From Seiridium cupressi (taxonomy: Eukaryota; Ascomycota; Sordariomycetes; Amphisphaeriales; Sporocadaceae): a stretch of 64,000 bases of DNA. How positions within the stretch are numbered: position 1 is the first letter of the stretch; each line of letters starts with the position of its first letter. The position numbers and the translations under genes were made by a program. The notes beneath the pieces were generated by a model. That model was given only the letters and a program-made list of their open reading frames with translations, made no database searches and was not told where the DNA came from. The stretch lies in assembly GCA_036674765.1 (NCBI GenBank), contig JARVKI010000056.1, positions 124,001 to 188,000 on the forward strand, written 5' to 3'. Shown here in pieces: positions 36,927-49,800 of the stretch.

Positions 36927-39363
36927 ATTGTGATGTATTCTGTGCATTGCAAAGTTCGAAAACAATGGCACTGCTGATAAACTCTCCGTTTTGCCCTTGA
37001 AGTTCTACATTTTTGATAACTTGCGGTATGCAAACACCATCGTTTAGTGCTTGCCCCAAGGTATCCCAATCGATCTCGCTATTTCCGTACAGAGCCCTGA
37101 CTCGGCTGGCTAGCGCTGCTTCTTGTGTCGTCCATGGGCGACTACACCATGTTGTTGAAGACCTCTATAGCGATGTCAAATACTACTCAAACATGCCTGG
37201 AAGACCCCTAGACTCGAAAGATAGTACTGGGGGCTTGTTCCTATATTCCAGGCATCGACCAAAGCCGGCTAGATGTAACCTGAGTTATCCTCCGGTAGAT
37301 CCTGTACATCATGTAAACTTGCGATAATTGCTTATCCTGGTCTCCCTGGTTAATGTATACAGCATCTATCTATACTGGCACGGCAGATTGTCGTGTAGCA
37401 GGGAATGAGAGTGTATCTTTCAGGTTTTCATCGATTCGTAGCTCACAGCAGTTGCAAATAAATGGGTATGTGTGACCCAAGTCTCCTAATGTGTAGGTGT
37501 GGCAATTCAGGTGTCATAGGACGCAATTGCAGCTCGGCAATTGTGGCGTCGCTTTTGCTGCCATAGTAGGACAATACATCTAAGGCTATCTCTCCGGGAT
37601 GCTTCCGTCCGGGAAGGTTGACCATCTGCAGCGACCAGCTATCATCGTTATTCTTGTTGTTCGAATGAAGCAGCCTAATCTGGCATGCTTTGAGCGGGCT
37701 GTTAAAATCAGCCTCGGATGGTTCTGCCATATCTGTGTTCTTTGGAAATGTCAATGTATCAGATGATACGGACCTTTTAAAATGTTCCTCACTTGGTAGA
37801 CATGTCGACCTGCGTTATAATCTATGTTTATTCACTATTTTGGCAAAAGTTGATCTCAACGATCTAACCTTTCGTTCTAGCTGGGGCCCACAAAGCCTGG
37901 TGGGAGGATATTTGACCTAATAATTATCTGAAACCATAACATCATTACCAACCTAATACGTCACTTTGGTACAGCGGTCATCTACACCTCAACTAAGCCC
38001 TATGCTCATGTCCTTTCCCTGCCTTTTAGGTCAGCGTAAGTATATTTCGTCGAGAAATCCGTTAGATCAGACAATCATCATCCCGAGACTAATTGTCGGC
38101 GCACTATATCGATGCGAGTACGGGGCACTGCACCAGATGCAGTCCCTCCGAATAATTATGGAAAATTGGGCCTGATATTCAAGCGCTGAAGGTCGGGCAA
38201 AGTCTACCTCTCACGTAATGCTTCACTTGAGAAGATTGTCATGACCGACTTAGCTTCTCACAAATTTAGTGAGGCGTGTCGCATAAGCGCAGAATGGAGG
38301 TAGACGGGGAGTTTTGGGGTAGACTCCTTCTGTGTCCGTAAATAAGATCTAGATTGATTGGCGAGTGAAAAAGCAGAATACACATACCCATCAGCGTCGG
38401 TTCCAGCACTCTCCTTCTCAATAGATGGTGGGGGCTGGAACCCCACTCCACAAAAACGGTCCCGTCTTCATAGGTGAGGAGCAGCAACGCCACGTTGGAT
38501 CCCACCATAACCTCATGTAAGGGCTGTCATACGATGACGTGGTATCTTGGACTGGTTATAGTTCGATACATCACTGCCCAAACAAGCTGGCCTGGTGACA
38601 TCCGAAAAAGGTTGACGCAGTCGAGGGCATCGATTGCCGACTAGTATAATTGAAGCAAAAGAACTATCATAAGACAAGTTATTGTAACCGACAATGCATG
38701 ATCTGGAGTTGCCCTCGACTTGGTATCTTCGTCACATAAATAGGAGCTGAGCTGTCAGATCTGACAGTAGGATCAATTCTTGAAACACCTCGCTGTGTTG
38801 CCTTCTAATTTGTGTAGTGGGCTTAGCTGCAGCCCCCAACCAACAGGATTCAGGCATAACTTACCAAACATTGGGCACACCTCGTTCAATCAAACCACGG
38901 ATAAGGATGAGAGGAAGTGCAGAAAAACGGCTGTCAATTATTCGTAAGCACGCTATTTAATGGTTCTGTCACATTGGGATTCAACACCTCAGCCGCGCCA
39001 CAGTTTTCTTAGCGGTAAACTTAAATGCTGCTCTATATATATAGAAAGCTAACTTGAATAGGGAGATCCTGCTACTGATGCGCTCTATCGTATCACTCGC
39101 TTACTTCGTGATGATCGGAATGCATTCCTGCACATCCCGTCCCAACATCCTCCCTTGAACATGAACTAACAAAAATTGCTCCGCTGTCCAACTCAAGGCC
39201 CTATAAGGACGAATGCGACTTCACCATATTAATAGCCAATAGACCCACTGAAGCCCTGCGCCAGCCTGTCTCATCACGTGGAACGAAATATGCCCTCTCG
39301 TGTTTAAAACGGTTGAGGTCCCAACTTCGATAGCTTCTGTTAAATACTTAGTCCTCGGTAATC
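36927..39363. other. Long region without a supported gene
   Basis: About 2.4 kb. The first part (to about 38180) may contain further eroded remains of the F-box gene, since short open pieces lie on both strands, but I cannot place them. The last kilobase is AT-rich and leads into the promoter of the gene at 39364. No tRNA, repeat array or element seen. Confidence 0.35.
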
Positions 39364-40324
39364 ATGGCAACATGTTCAATGGAATCTCTTAATGGAACAA
39401 GCCGCAGTTTTCGATTAGAGCAACAGATCATGGCTGAAAATAGTCACATATATTATACAGCCGAGGCGCTGGTGAGCGGCTTTATGTTCACCTTCATATT
39501 TGCTTTCCATACCCGTTTGACTCTTCTCACCTTCGCCAAAAAGTTTCGTCGGCGTACCAACACACCCCTCTTGCTACACGTCGCTGTCGGAGTATTCGAG
39601 CTCGTTAGACTCCACTATTACCGGGCCCGATATGGGGCGCTAGTGCACTCTCCTGATCTCCTCGACCTGGTTACTTGCCTTATCCAAGTCGTCACCAATC
39701 TACAGCTGGCCAAGACATCGCGGCGCGGTGATCCATACAGCACCCGAGCATGTTACCAAGCCGGCGGTATACTGCGACTCGCCTTGGAAGTGGCTGCCTT
39801 CGCTCGAGGTAATGCGATCGTACATGCAGCATCAGTGAAATGTCTCCATTCTTTCATTTATACCCGGCTTGTCATCTTCGTGGCCACGAACATGTTACGC
39901 CTAGATCTTAGGCTTCCTCTCTCAAAGCTGTACGCCTACGGCGTGTTTCTCGGAGCAGTCTTGGCTGTGAATGAAGGCGGCCTACCGATGGGCGTGCCAG
40001 TCTATATCGCCCTGATTGGGGCCGTGATGGGATTGAACCGACTAACTAGTGACGCCACCCTGAAGTGAGTTGACTGTTCTGTTTTCATTGATGAGTCGTT
40101 TGCTGATACGAAGGACTCCTTCTCATAGGTCCGAAGATAGCTATAGCAGGAATACGATGAAGCTTCTCCATTTCCTACGACAGTGGGGATTTATAGAACT
40201 TAAGACCATCAACCGTCTTGAGAGCCCCCCAGAACTAGATGTTCGCGTCAAAGACGAGTACATAAATACTCAATCGCCCGAAATTTCGGCGATGATTGAG
40301 GGCCCAATGGAGGCAGTCCATTAA
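39364..40324 (+). CDS. Multi-pass integral membrane protein of unknown function
   Basis: Protein of about 298 aa. Exons: 39364-40064 and 40129-40324, separated by a 64-bp GT-AG intron. Hydrophobic segments lie near residues 30-55 (YTAEALVSGFMFTFIFAF), 72-88, 100-120, 140-155, 165-185 and 195-225 (YAYGVFLGAVLAV, VPVYIALIGAVMG). That gives roughly five to six transmembrane helices and a short hydrophilic C-terminal tail encoded by exon 2. I do not recognise the family. Small integral membrane proteins of this size occur in fungal biosynthetic clusters, including terpene cyclases, but the conserved acidic motifs of those cyclases are not evident. No neighbouring biosynthetic enzyme supports such a role. 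The reading frame is intact and the splice site good, so the gene is probably real. Confidence 0.65.
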
Positions 40325-41541
40325 GTTCGTTAAGAGGTCACGAGAGACGTCGACAAAAGGTATAAAGGAATAAGAGGGCGTAAATAATGTTAAGCAACTG
40401 CCAATAGCGAGTTGGTATCACTAGATTAGAGCTGTAAAATATAGATTTGTATGATTTGACTTAATTAATAGAACCCCCTTAGTGAAATATGCTAAATTTG
40501 CTTGTCTTCCGAAACGAGGGTCCCTAAATGACGAAACAAATGGTATAAGGCTGTGTAGAAAGCTGATTGCAACAAGAAAGGTGCACGACAAGGCAATACC
40601 ACATGTATCAAGCATGCTCACGACAGACAAAAAAATGGAAGGTTATGCTAAGCTTCTGGTCAAAATCGTTGCAGCGAAGGCAGAGGCGCCGTAGTCACTA
40701 CCATCTGTATCGGCCATATAGCTATTTGTACATTGCGAAAAAGGTTGTTTGACAGTCCCAGCCGTATGGATCATGGACAGCAGTGGCTGCGAACATGGGT
40801 GGAGAACAGAACAGAACCTACTGTCAGCCCTGTACAAGTCACTATGTCCGGAAAGTTGACACGACAAGAAGTCACTTGCCCTTATCCACGGCGCACAGTC
40901 CAGCAACCTATTTGCACTACTATGGCCTCTCCTCCTCTCCTCTGTTAGTCATGTCAATGAGGCTGCTTGGTTTTCACATTCGTTAGGAATCTTCATGGGC
41001 TATTCAAATGGCCACGATTCGTTGTTTGTAATGGCCTCCAAAATAGACTGATCATGCCGCTATATACGCTGCTTTGTCTGAGCGTTGGCAACGGTGGAGA
41101 ATGATGGAGGGGAGAGCACTTGGTGTGGAGATTTCTAGCATGGCCACAACACACCCTAACGTCATCGGGCACGGTTCTGCGTTTGCGAAATATTGTAGCC
41201 TGGTAAATGTGTGCAATCTTCAACTTGGACTTCCTGCAGCATAATGAGTTCGAGATGCCTGTCAGCTACAGGGAGTGGTGAGGCATTCCCGAAGTTCAGG
41301 CTATTGACACTTCGCAGAAAATCATCTGGCTTGCTGTGTCTAACACCCCAGCTGAATTACAGGTCGGTTTGGATCGTTTATTCTGGTGTAACCCCATCAT
41401 GGTATCCCTCCCATACCTTGCTCATGCAGCCGGCCCGTTGGAGGACCAACAAAGTCGCTGCAGTTGGAGAGCTTCTCCACTCGTACATTGTCCATCCGTC
41501 CCAAATCCTCGGATTATGCCATTTCTTACGTCTCTCTTGCA
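40325..41541. other. Intergenic, nothing recognised
   Basis: About 1.2 kb. Overlapping short frames at 40482-40986 are not credible genes. No repeat or RNA gene seen. Confidence 0.4.
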
Positions 41542-42375
41542 ATGTCTCCACAGCCCCTACACCACCAGCAGAAGATGGCTTTGACAAAGAAGGAGCTGAA
41601 ATCTCTCTTGGAATTGTGGGACCGGTTCGAATCAGGCAAAACTCGCTTAGGCGTGAGGATCATGTTCATTGGAGTTCCGGGTGTGGGGCAAAAGCACCTA
41701 GTCAGACGAGTATGCTACCGTTTAATCTACCAATTCTATTTAGCCGGCTTATTGATTATGAATGTTCAGCTATCGCATGGCATCTTCGTCGACCTGGATC
41801 TTTAGTTCGACCCCTTCGATGCGAATGAAGTATGGCCAATTCCGACGGAATTCGAGTTGCCGGGCGCCGAGGGTAGAGTCATCCACGCTGATTGTGACCG
41901 CGGGATATCAGGCTACCAGACACTACGCCAAAGCAGGGCAATTCTGGATGAGGCATTAGTGTTCTTGTACGACGTGATGAGTAGAGATAGCTTCAAGGCA
42001 GCCCAGGAATACTACGAGAGATCTTTTGAGCTTTTTGGAATAGTTAACCGGCCGTCCAACAAACAAGGAACCTTCACAATGCTTCTTAATAAGTGGCGTA
42101 TAAAGCCATTCAAGAAAAGCCTACCTCCCTACGTTGTTGTGGCCCATAAAATCGAGGAGCCGAAAGCTCGATGGGCTGCATCTGAGGAAGGACAAGCATG
42201 GAGCACTCGCATTGGGCGGAATTCCATGAATTTTCCGCCAAGACTAGAGAAGGATGCACCCGGGAGATACTCCGCGACCTCGCTTTTCGTGGTGCCATTC
42301 GGTCCCTTCAGGAGATTGAAGCGAAAGCAAGGTCGCCATCCAACAATGAAAACGCAGGCTGATACCCTCAAATAG
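41542..42375 (+). pseudogene. Ras-like small GTPase relic with disrupted nucleotide-binding motifs
   Basis: One frame runs from ATG 41542 (or 41575) to TAA 42373-42375, interrupted by a TAG at 41803-41805. The order of a Ras-type G domain is clear. RIMFIGVPGVGQKHLVRR is the P-loop position, HGIFVD and DPFDANEVW the switch I region, and HADCDRGISGYQTLR the DxxG region. EALVFLYDVMSRDSF follows, then VVVAHKIEEPKARW at the NKxD position. The P-loop Lys and Ser/Thr (GKS/T) are replaced by Gln-Lys, NKxD is lost, and the SAK motif is absent, so GTP binding is unlikely. A GT-AG intron could run from 41710 to about 41770, leaving the TAG in exon, or to 41805, removing the TAG together with switch I. 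Either way it is a degenerate GTPase, pseudogene or pseudo-GTPase. Confidence 0.55.
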
Positions 42376-43107
42376 GAGGGCTCAATGGGGAATAGCAACA
42401 TATATTTTGCTCAAAGTATGTTCACTTGAACTTTGGGTTCCTGACTAATATTCTTTTATATCCTTTTTCTTTCTTTCGATACCACTCATCCCCAATACTA
42501 TCCCTTGCATTATGCAGACCATACAAAAACAAAGCCGCCATCGTCCAACTAACTGCCTCAAACAAATTGCACTCTATTTTGGTGAACATCTACAATTCAC
42601 GCTGTGACCAGAGAAGCATCGTCTCTGTCGGAACATGTCAGCCCAATTGGAAAGTGAGCACCAGGTCCCTTACGGAGGTAAAGGTATTGATGTCGAGCTG
42701 TCGCAGCAGTATTATTACTAACCATATGACCACACAGAATACCTGAACAGGATAGTGCAAGTGTTGATCCTACCTTCCACGGCGCCGCTCCGGTCTGTAC
42801 GTGGCTATTGCAAGACTTTTCCGTGCCCGATCAAGAAATAGTGCTCCGAGCGACTTTATTCCCGTTTCCTGCCGACCCACCACACTCTTCGTAGGATAAT
42901 AAAAATTCGAGAGCGACAGAAGGCATGATAGGGAGTATATCATAACATAATCAGAGCCTACCGAACCTCTTCGGTTTATCCATATACCCTAACAGATATA
43001 AAAGCCCTTGATAGCTTATAAAATCCATTTTTCCGTGTTGAAAAGGTCTTCACTCGTTTCGTCTCTTGGTCCATTTATCAAGTTGTCAAGTAACAGCTGT
43101 ACGTGCC
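42376..43107. other. Intergenic, nothing recognised
   Basis: About 730 bp between the convergent GTPase relic and the unidentified gene on the minus strand. No credible ORF. Confidence 0.45.
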
Positions 43108-43980
43108 CTAGTCAGCCCGTATGTTCTGGCATAATAGGAAGGTTAAAAGTAAGGGATAACTTACGGCACTATGGTATTTAATGTGGAAGTCGCCATCACG
43201 GAACTTCTTGTGCTTATCATCTGCCGCCTGGTCGCCGTCCAATAGAAACTCGGCCACGTCCGCTTTCCAAGTCTTGATAAGCGCTTCCCGGTTCTCAACC
43301 GTACACTTATCAAGGTATGATTTCGCGGCAGCCCTTAAACCAATGCAACCCGATATAAAGTCCGCCTTGGACCACGGAGATATGGTATTGTGTCCGAGGC
43401 TTGCCGGTTTTAGCAGCCCGGAGAAGTGCATAGGCAAATGAGCCTGTTCGCCGGTGCCCGCCTTCGCGACGCCGAGCGCATGCGCGCGCGCCTCCACCGT
43501 CCACGCGACGACGGTTTTCATACGCTGTTCGCGCACGTTACGGATTTTGTCGAGCACCGTGTCTAGTCCGCCCGTGACCTCGTCGCGCGTAAAGGTCGCA
43601 TTGGCGTACTCGGTGCCGTCGTAGTCCCAATCGCGCTCCACGACCGCCTCGCCGATATCCTCGGGCTCCACGTAGGGATTCAGAGAACGGACTTACTGTT
43701 GGAAAAACATAGCTAAGCCACGGCGCGCGGCGTCCCCGCCGGCATCATAGTGGTTCTTAACTTCGGGCGGCAGGATGCTGGACATATAGTAATAAACGCG
43801 CAGTAAGTAGTCGATAGCTTGTGGGTTTTTATAGCTGAAATTTAAGATGTCCCATTGCGTGGAGGCGAGTGCATCTTGTTGGTCTGTGGAAGTGGTGATG
43901 TGTTTGGCGAGAGCCTCGGCGGCTGTCTCGATAGCCTTGGGGCCCTGTTTGTGGAATTGATTGAATATTGAAAGCGCCAT
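43108..43980 (-). CDS. Unidentified protein, interrupted by a stop or an unusual intron
   Basis: The minus-strand ATG at 43980 opens 95 codons (MALSIFNQFHKQGPKAIETA ... RRGLAMFFQQ) ending in TAA at 43693-43695. After a short gap the same protein seems to continue (YVEPEDIGEAVVERDWDYDG to FLLDGDQAADDKHKKFRDGDFHIKYH), ending near 43108. The junction contains a perfect donor (GTAAGT, overlapping the TAA), but I find no in-frame acceptor at a normal distance, so either the model is wrong or the gene is broken. A 39-bp or 58-bp intron is possible just before the end. The composition suggests a soluble, mainly helical protein. The second half (43180-43680) is clearly richer in GC and CpG than its surroundings. 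I do not recognise the family. Confidence 0.45.
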
Positions 43981-44460
43981 ATGGAGTCTTTGTTTCCGTG
44001 TGCAAATTATGCTTAATACTCTCTGGATTCCCTCCTTATTTGTTCTTTATACTCTTATAGAGGTGCATACATGTATGTTGGGGACACAGCCGCGACAGGA
44101 ATAGTAAACGCGATCGTCGAGATGATGTCATGCGGGATGAGCTGGAACGTGGCTAATAAACAACGAACAAGAGAGGACTAGTAAACAGCAAAACAGATTG
44201 GCACTGTCACGGTTTACGAGGGTCACAAAGGCTGTGCTTCAAGGTCCCCCATAAGGTGTGTAAATTACAAAAGCTGGAGAGCTGGAATTAAGCTCTAAGC
44301 TCCCACCTAAATACTCTAAGCTGACAGCTGGCGCTAGCGCCAGTCCATGACAGGCACGTGGCATTGACAAAGGAAGAAGGAACCAAGATGACGCAAAATA
44401 ACAACTAAACTGTAACCCAAACACTCGAACCATTCAATTGACAATCTCTATGTCCACATC
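43981..44460. other. Intergenic, promoter of the unidentified gene
   Basis: About 480 bp with no ORF of interest. It should contain the promoter of the minus-strand gene ending at 43108. Confidence 0.4.
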
Positions 44461-45010
44461 ATGCATTGTTGCCCACCCTCTAGACAGTTCATGGCGCCCA
44501 AAGACTTTCTCTTCTGCATGCCTGCGGAAGTCTATAGTCATATCAAGCATCTATTGCTCTATTCATCATGGGCATCGTGGAGGTGGAAAAATATTTCAGA
44601 ATGGAGTCCCTGCCCGGAGGTTCGGGGTTATTTCTGCCATTGTGCACACCAAATTTCAATGCTGTTACCCAGGCAAAGGGCGGAGACCTAACACATGGTG
44701 AGTTGGTCTAGCTATATGTCAATCTACGACGCATTCGAATACGTTGATTCCATAAGATGTGCATACAAAGAGGATGTGTTCATGGATGATTCTATTTCGA
44801 AGCTTCTGTGCCATGCCGAAGTACTCTGCCGACGTGCAGGTCTATCCTCTAAATACCCATGAGCACAACTAGAAAGTTCTGGATAGTATTTCTCCCGAGA
44901 TTGATGGGGCTTTTCGTGCGATTCAATTGATCTATGCGACCACATTCGCAGTGCCAATATCATCTCGGCCTGGCGAGTGAAGTCCAACGTCCGGAGTGCT
45001 GATTTTGTAA
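44461..45010 (+). pseudogene. Possible protein-coding relic, family unknown
   Basis: Coding-like pieces follow one another on the plus strand: FMAPKDFLFCMPAEVYSHIK (about 44490), YMSIYDAFEYVDSIRCAYKED (about 44715), then CDHIRSANIISAWRVKSNVR (about 44935), with stops and shifts between them. The first piece is vaguely like the start of an F-box or ankyrin-type fungal protein (PAEVYSHI). The evidence is weak. Confidence 0.2.
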
Positions 45011-45013
45011 TGA

Positions 45014-45271
45014 TCAAGGGATACCATTACACCAACTGCCACCAAATGGAGTGTCGCCAATCTTGTACCATATTCTTCCCTTGCCTTTGGACTCCTTAGA
45101 GCGTCCAGTATAGTAGTCCATTTCGGCCTTGAGTGCTGGGTTGATGCCCTTCTTGCGCAAATTTTCCTTCTCCTCTTCTGAGTAATAGTCTGCCCAGTCC
45201 ATTGCAGCGTCGGTCTCCTTCGACTTGCCCTTCAGGTCTTCGGTCGATTGCGTATGGGAACTCGACATCAT
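45014..45271 (-). CDS. Short hypothetical protein, charged
   Basis: From the tandem ATGs at 45271/45268 a frame of 85 codons runs to 45014. It encodes a highly charged, Lys/Glu-rich peptide (STEDLKGKSKETDAAMDWAD, YYSEEEKENLRKKGINPAL). Composition and helix-like periodicity are compatible with a real small protein or the first exon of a larger one. No family recognised and no splice model proposed. Confidence 0.25.
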   Translation of the reverse strand: MMSSSHTQSTEDLKGKSKETDAAMDWADYYSEEEKENLRKKGINPALKAEMDYYTGRSKESKGKGRIWYKIGDTPFGGSWCNGIP

Positions 45272-45382
45272 GAGACTATAATGATAGATATCGACGTGGC
45301 TGATAGCTGAATGGCAAATACAATTGATGGCGCAATAGACTTGAACAATGATAGGTAGGAAATGATCACATTTAGTATTCAT

Positions 45383-46893
45383 AACAGCAAGGTTGTGGGA
45401 CGCTGATGGATATGTATCAGCTCGACGTCAGTGTGGAGAAAAGTGACTGGCGATCGTGAACTTGGAGATACTAAGGAGCCTTCGACCCACTGTAGTGCGA
45501 TGCTGCGCCGACTTTGCTGTGGGCCATACGGGCTGAGCTGTTCCCATGGAGCCACGGATCGTTCGGAAATAAGCTTGTAAGCGAAGTACCCCTGACATGC
45601 ACACCATAGAAATCTTACGGTTCGATATTGTTCAAAGGTGTGAAAGGCCGACGATTGTATGTGTGAATTGCTCAGTTTTGATGTGAGAATTTGCTGGCAG
45701 AGTCCAAGCGTGGCGTAGACAAGCACAAATTCTCAAAGAGCAAGTTGTCGCCACGGGGTTGTCACTGCTTATAGACTGTAGCGTATTTAGTGATCGAGCC
45801 ATGTGCCTTTCAGCGCTTCAGTCGGACTGTTAGACTAGCGCCCCATTTTGTGTCGGGTATAATCAGGGAGATGATGCGACTTGGTATCTCAACTAGTAGT
45901 TTGGCCATGTTGTGTGTACGCAAAACAAGAGCGGTAGTAGGCGGGAATGGGATATTCTTGTGCAATTGATTAGTTGGCTGTGGACGTTACAATGTCAGGT
46001 CATGGTCTGCCGGCGCGAAGAAACGGCGCTTGGGGAATACGGCACAGCACCAACCCAGGAGCCAATGTCGATCTGTCTCGTGATTTGAGCTCAAGAGGGA
46101 CCCTTTTTCAATCGCGGTAACAAGAAAAAGCATTTCTAACACTTGGCTTTTGTGAAAATCAGTAGCAATAGGCTCATATTTTACTTGCGGGAGGGCCCTT
46201 GATGGTTATAAACATCTTGATTAAATGTGCCAGTATCCTGTCGATATGTAACGGCTTCACTGAAGCTAACGCCCAAACCCCCAAAGCTTCAGGCCGCTTT
46301 CAGCGGTCCTAGCGCTTAGCTATTCGGCGCCTAATGTGGGTCACGGCTGTAGCAAGCTCGGCCCGAACGTCGCGGAGGAAAGAGTGGTTGTCACTCTTAA
46401 TAGCGCTCTCTCAACGAATGTTTAGTATAGACGGTATCTACCGCTTGTTGAGAATAAACTATATGTAATCAGCAATTGTAGCACGAGAAGACCAGTCCTT
46501 CTATCGGCTGTCGGCATCAGTCATACCATCAAGACTTACCCAAAAATGCGACACTTCTTCGTTGGAACAGCCCGAGCGCACCCAATTGGTCGGTCACACG
46601 TCCTCAAACGCCTCCAGCCTGACACCCCTGCGTTAAAAGCTCCATGGCGTTGCGTTCGCAGCTTTTTACTGGGTACCCATGTAAGCACTTAGTCTACTTG
46701 GAATAGTGGCTGCGATCTAGTTGGTCAAAGTTCCGACGGGATTGGGGGCTGACTTCAGCCTCGATCCTACGTGTTAGAGAAGGTTCATTTAAACTTCTAT
46801 CCATGACGCCGTTTCTTACGATGATCCTTTCTCTCATTTTGCTTTTCTGGAACAAAGACTTTTTTGGTATGCCGAGCGTGTAAAACCACCAAC
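45383..46893. other. Long intergenic region upstream of the NLR gene
   Basis: About 1.5 kb with no credible gene. It contains the promoter of the large receptor gene beginning at 46894. Confidence 0.45.
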
Positions 46894-49800
46894 ATGGCAG
46901 CGGTGACACCCATCACCATCGGCGCGGCGCCGCCTAGCGCAGTGCTGAGCCCCACAAGAGCCCAGACCGCTGCTGCTGTCCAGCAAAAGGAGATCCAGGC
47001 AATCTGGCAGCAGATCAAGGCTCAAGTCATCGAATTGGCGGGCGGCGATCCGAACAAGGTGCCCAAGAACATCAGCATCGACGGCATCTTGAAATACGTC
47101 GACACTTTCCAGCGCGCGGACAAGAAGAAGAATGAAAAGTTCGGTTGGTTCAAGACTACCGTCCAGAAGACCCTCCAGTTGATTGGTAATGTCGGCGGAA
47201 TCGTGGCCGGTGCAGTCTCAGATGTAAGGGCCAGAGTCACGTTTTGATGTTGCTCTTGTTGACTTGTTGGGTCCTTATAGGTATTTGCGCCTGCGAGTAT
47301 GTGCTATAGTGCACTCACATTCGTTATTCAAGCGTAAGTGTGCCTCAAATCTCCCATGCAGCTACTAGCTGGGCTCTTTGAGTATTCTGGCCTGAGGAAA
47401 CAATCCTAGGGTTCTCGGTATCATGAATTAGGGTGAAAAAATGCTAATTGATGTCAAATTTCAGATGGCAGGACTATGAGGGGATGTTTGAGAACTTGGC
47501 AGAGCTTCTCGAGAGATGTACCGACTTCCTCGAGCGTCTGGACTACTACGATGCCCGAATGGATGCAAGGCTCGCGCGCGTGGCGTTTCAAAACCTTCAG
47601 CTATTTGTGGAGATCTGTAGTCAGACTATTCGCTTGAGGAAGAAACGGTTCAGGGCTTTGGTATTCGTGGAGCAGCTCTTTCTAAAGGATAACGCGATTG
47701 CACCCCTGCTTAGCATGATGGACAAGCTCAACAGAAAGGAATCTCTGCTGGTGAATGCCCAGACCTTCAAACTCGTCACCGACAGTGCTGGCGATATCAA
47801 GATGATCCTAGAAAATCAAAAGGACCAAAAGAAAGAGGACGATGCCAAAAAGTGGCGGAAGCTCATTGCAAAGGGCCTAAGATTTCCTGATGAAACGCTT
47901 GGAGCGGATGAGGAGCCACTACCTAGGTGGCAGAGATCATTCGATTCAAGAAAAAATACTCTTGTGGACGGGACGGGAAGATGGTTGCTGAACCAGAATG
48001 AATCGTTTCTTGACTGGGCCAAGTCGCCCAATCCACAGAGCTCTATCCTGGTGCTTGAAGGCGATTCGGGTGCTGGGAAGACATCCCTGATGGCAAACGC
48101 CCTGAGACTACTTCGGAAACTTGAGCAGGCCGGCTCTACCAATCGTGCAGTCACCGCATACTATTTCGCCGATGCCGACAAGAAGAAAAGTGAGGATGGG
48201 CCGTCCAACGTAGTTGAAACAGTATCGAGGACCTTACTGTGGCAGATTGCAACCTGGTATGAAGCCATGACAAAATCCATGGCTCAGATTGCTGAGAAAA
48301 ATGTCGACTTTGAGAATTCTTTGGATCTCTGGCAACACTTTTTCTTGGACAATAAGGAACGGTTTAATCCGGATACTACCTTCTTCATATTGATCGACAG
48401 CAGCGACACGGATATACAGGCATTGATACCCTTGATCAAGAAACTCAGTCAGCCATCCGATGGAAGAAAGACGCGCATCCTGTTGACAGCCTCTCCTCAA
48501 ACAACCACGGACTGGCGACATAAGCTCCGACTCGACGAGGACAACATCATTCCAATTTCAGAGTACAATATGGAGGATATCGATCTGTATATTGAGAGCC
48601 GCATGGACAACATGCCAATTTTGAAGGATGCCGACCGCATGGGTATCTCTGAATGGCGGAAGGAGATTTTGAAGACATTGCGAAGGAAGTGTGCAGGAGA
48701 TTATTTCAAGCTCGATACCAGCTTGAGCGCACTGGCTAGGGTCGACCTTATCGAGGACATTAATGACGTGTTGGCGCAGGCTGATAAGAGTCGAACTGAC
48801 CACATTGACTCCGCGATTCGCCAACTCAATAACATTCGCACCACCAAGGAGATCCAGGAGATCAATGAGATCTTGCTCTGGGTTCAAAGCGCTCGCTGGT
48901 GGGTTTCAGTAGACATGATGGAGGGAGTTCTATCTGTCAAACATCAGCGTCGCACCTTACGTCGCATTCCATCACCTCGCAGTCGATTGAGAAAGACGGA
49001 CACTGGTCTGTCCACTGTGTCAACCTCGTCGGCACCGGGAAATGCTTCACTAAATCCATCGACGACAACACTAAGAGTATCACTGCTACCTTTCTCACAA
49101 AAGCTCCGCGATAAATACCGCCCACTATTCTCAACAGAAAACAATCGCATTGATTGGGGATCGGCCGAAGTCAAAGACAGAATCCCGGTAAAAGACACAA
49201 CCAGCAGAGAGCTGATAAGTGTCAGTACCATGGGGCCGCAGGTTATCCATGAGGCGGAAATCAGCATCGTGCGTCATTTCCTCAACAACGTGTGCCCAGG
49301 CGACCTTTATGAGCGATTCGAATTTGAGCAGTTCTTTGATGGAAAGATAGGTGCCCGGAACAAGGATTTCATATGTCTTGAGCCGGAGAATGCCGACCTT
49401 CGCATCGCCCTGACATGCCTGACATTTCTGACAGAGGGCGATCTTAACAACAACCCCAGCCTTCGTAAGTATGCTGTATGGTGGTTGCTTGAGCATCTCA
49501 GCGCTGTAGACCTCTCCGCTGCTTCCATGGACCTCAAAACCGAGATCGGCCCGCCACTAATGAAGCTGTTTACTGAGAAACATGCTGTCGACGCTTTGCT
49601 GTGGCCATCAGACCTCGTGACCAGCATGAAGACCTGGAGAGAGAACGAAGGCACATTCCTGCGCCGTGCCAGAGATGGATGGCTGTACTCGCCCAGGGGT
49701 GTCAATGAGGTCGCTCGTTGGCTCAAGGACTCGGCTGTTACCAAGTCCTTGATTGAAGAGCAAGACAAGGCATTTGTCAGCGCTATAAAAGCGCCAAACG

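Noticed and set aside
41620..41645. GGTTCGAATC resembling a tRNA B box
   Set aside because: No A box, acceptor stem or anticodon arm around it; it lies in the GTPase frame.
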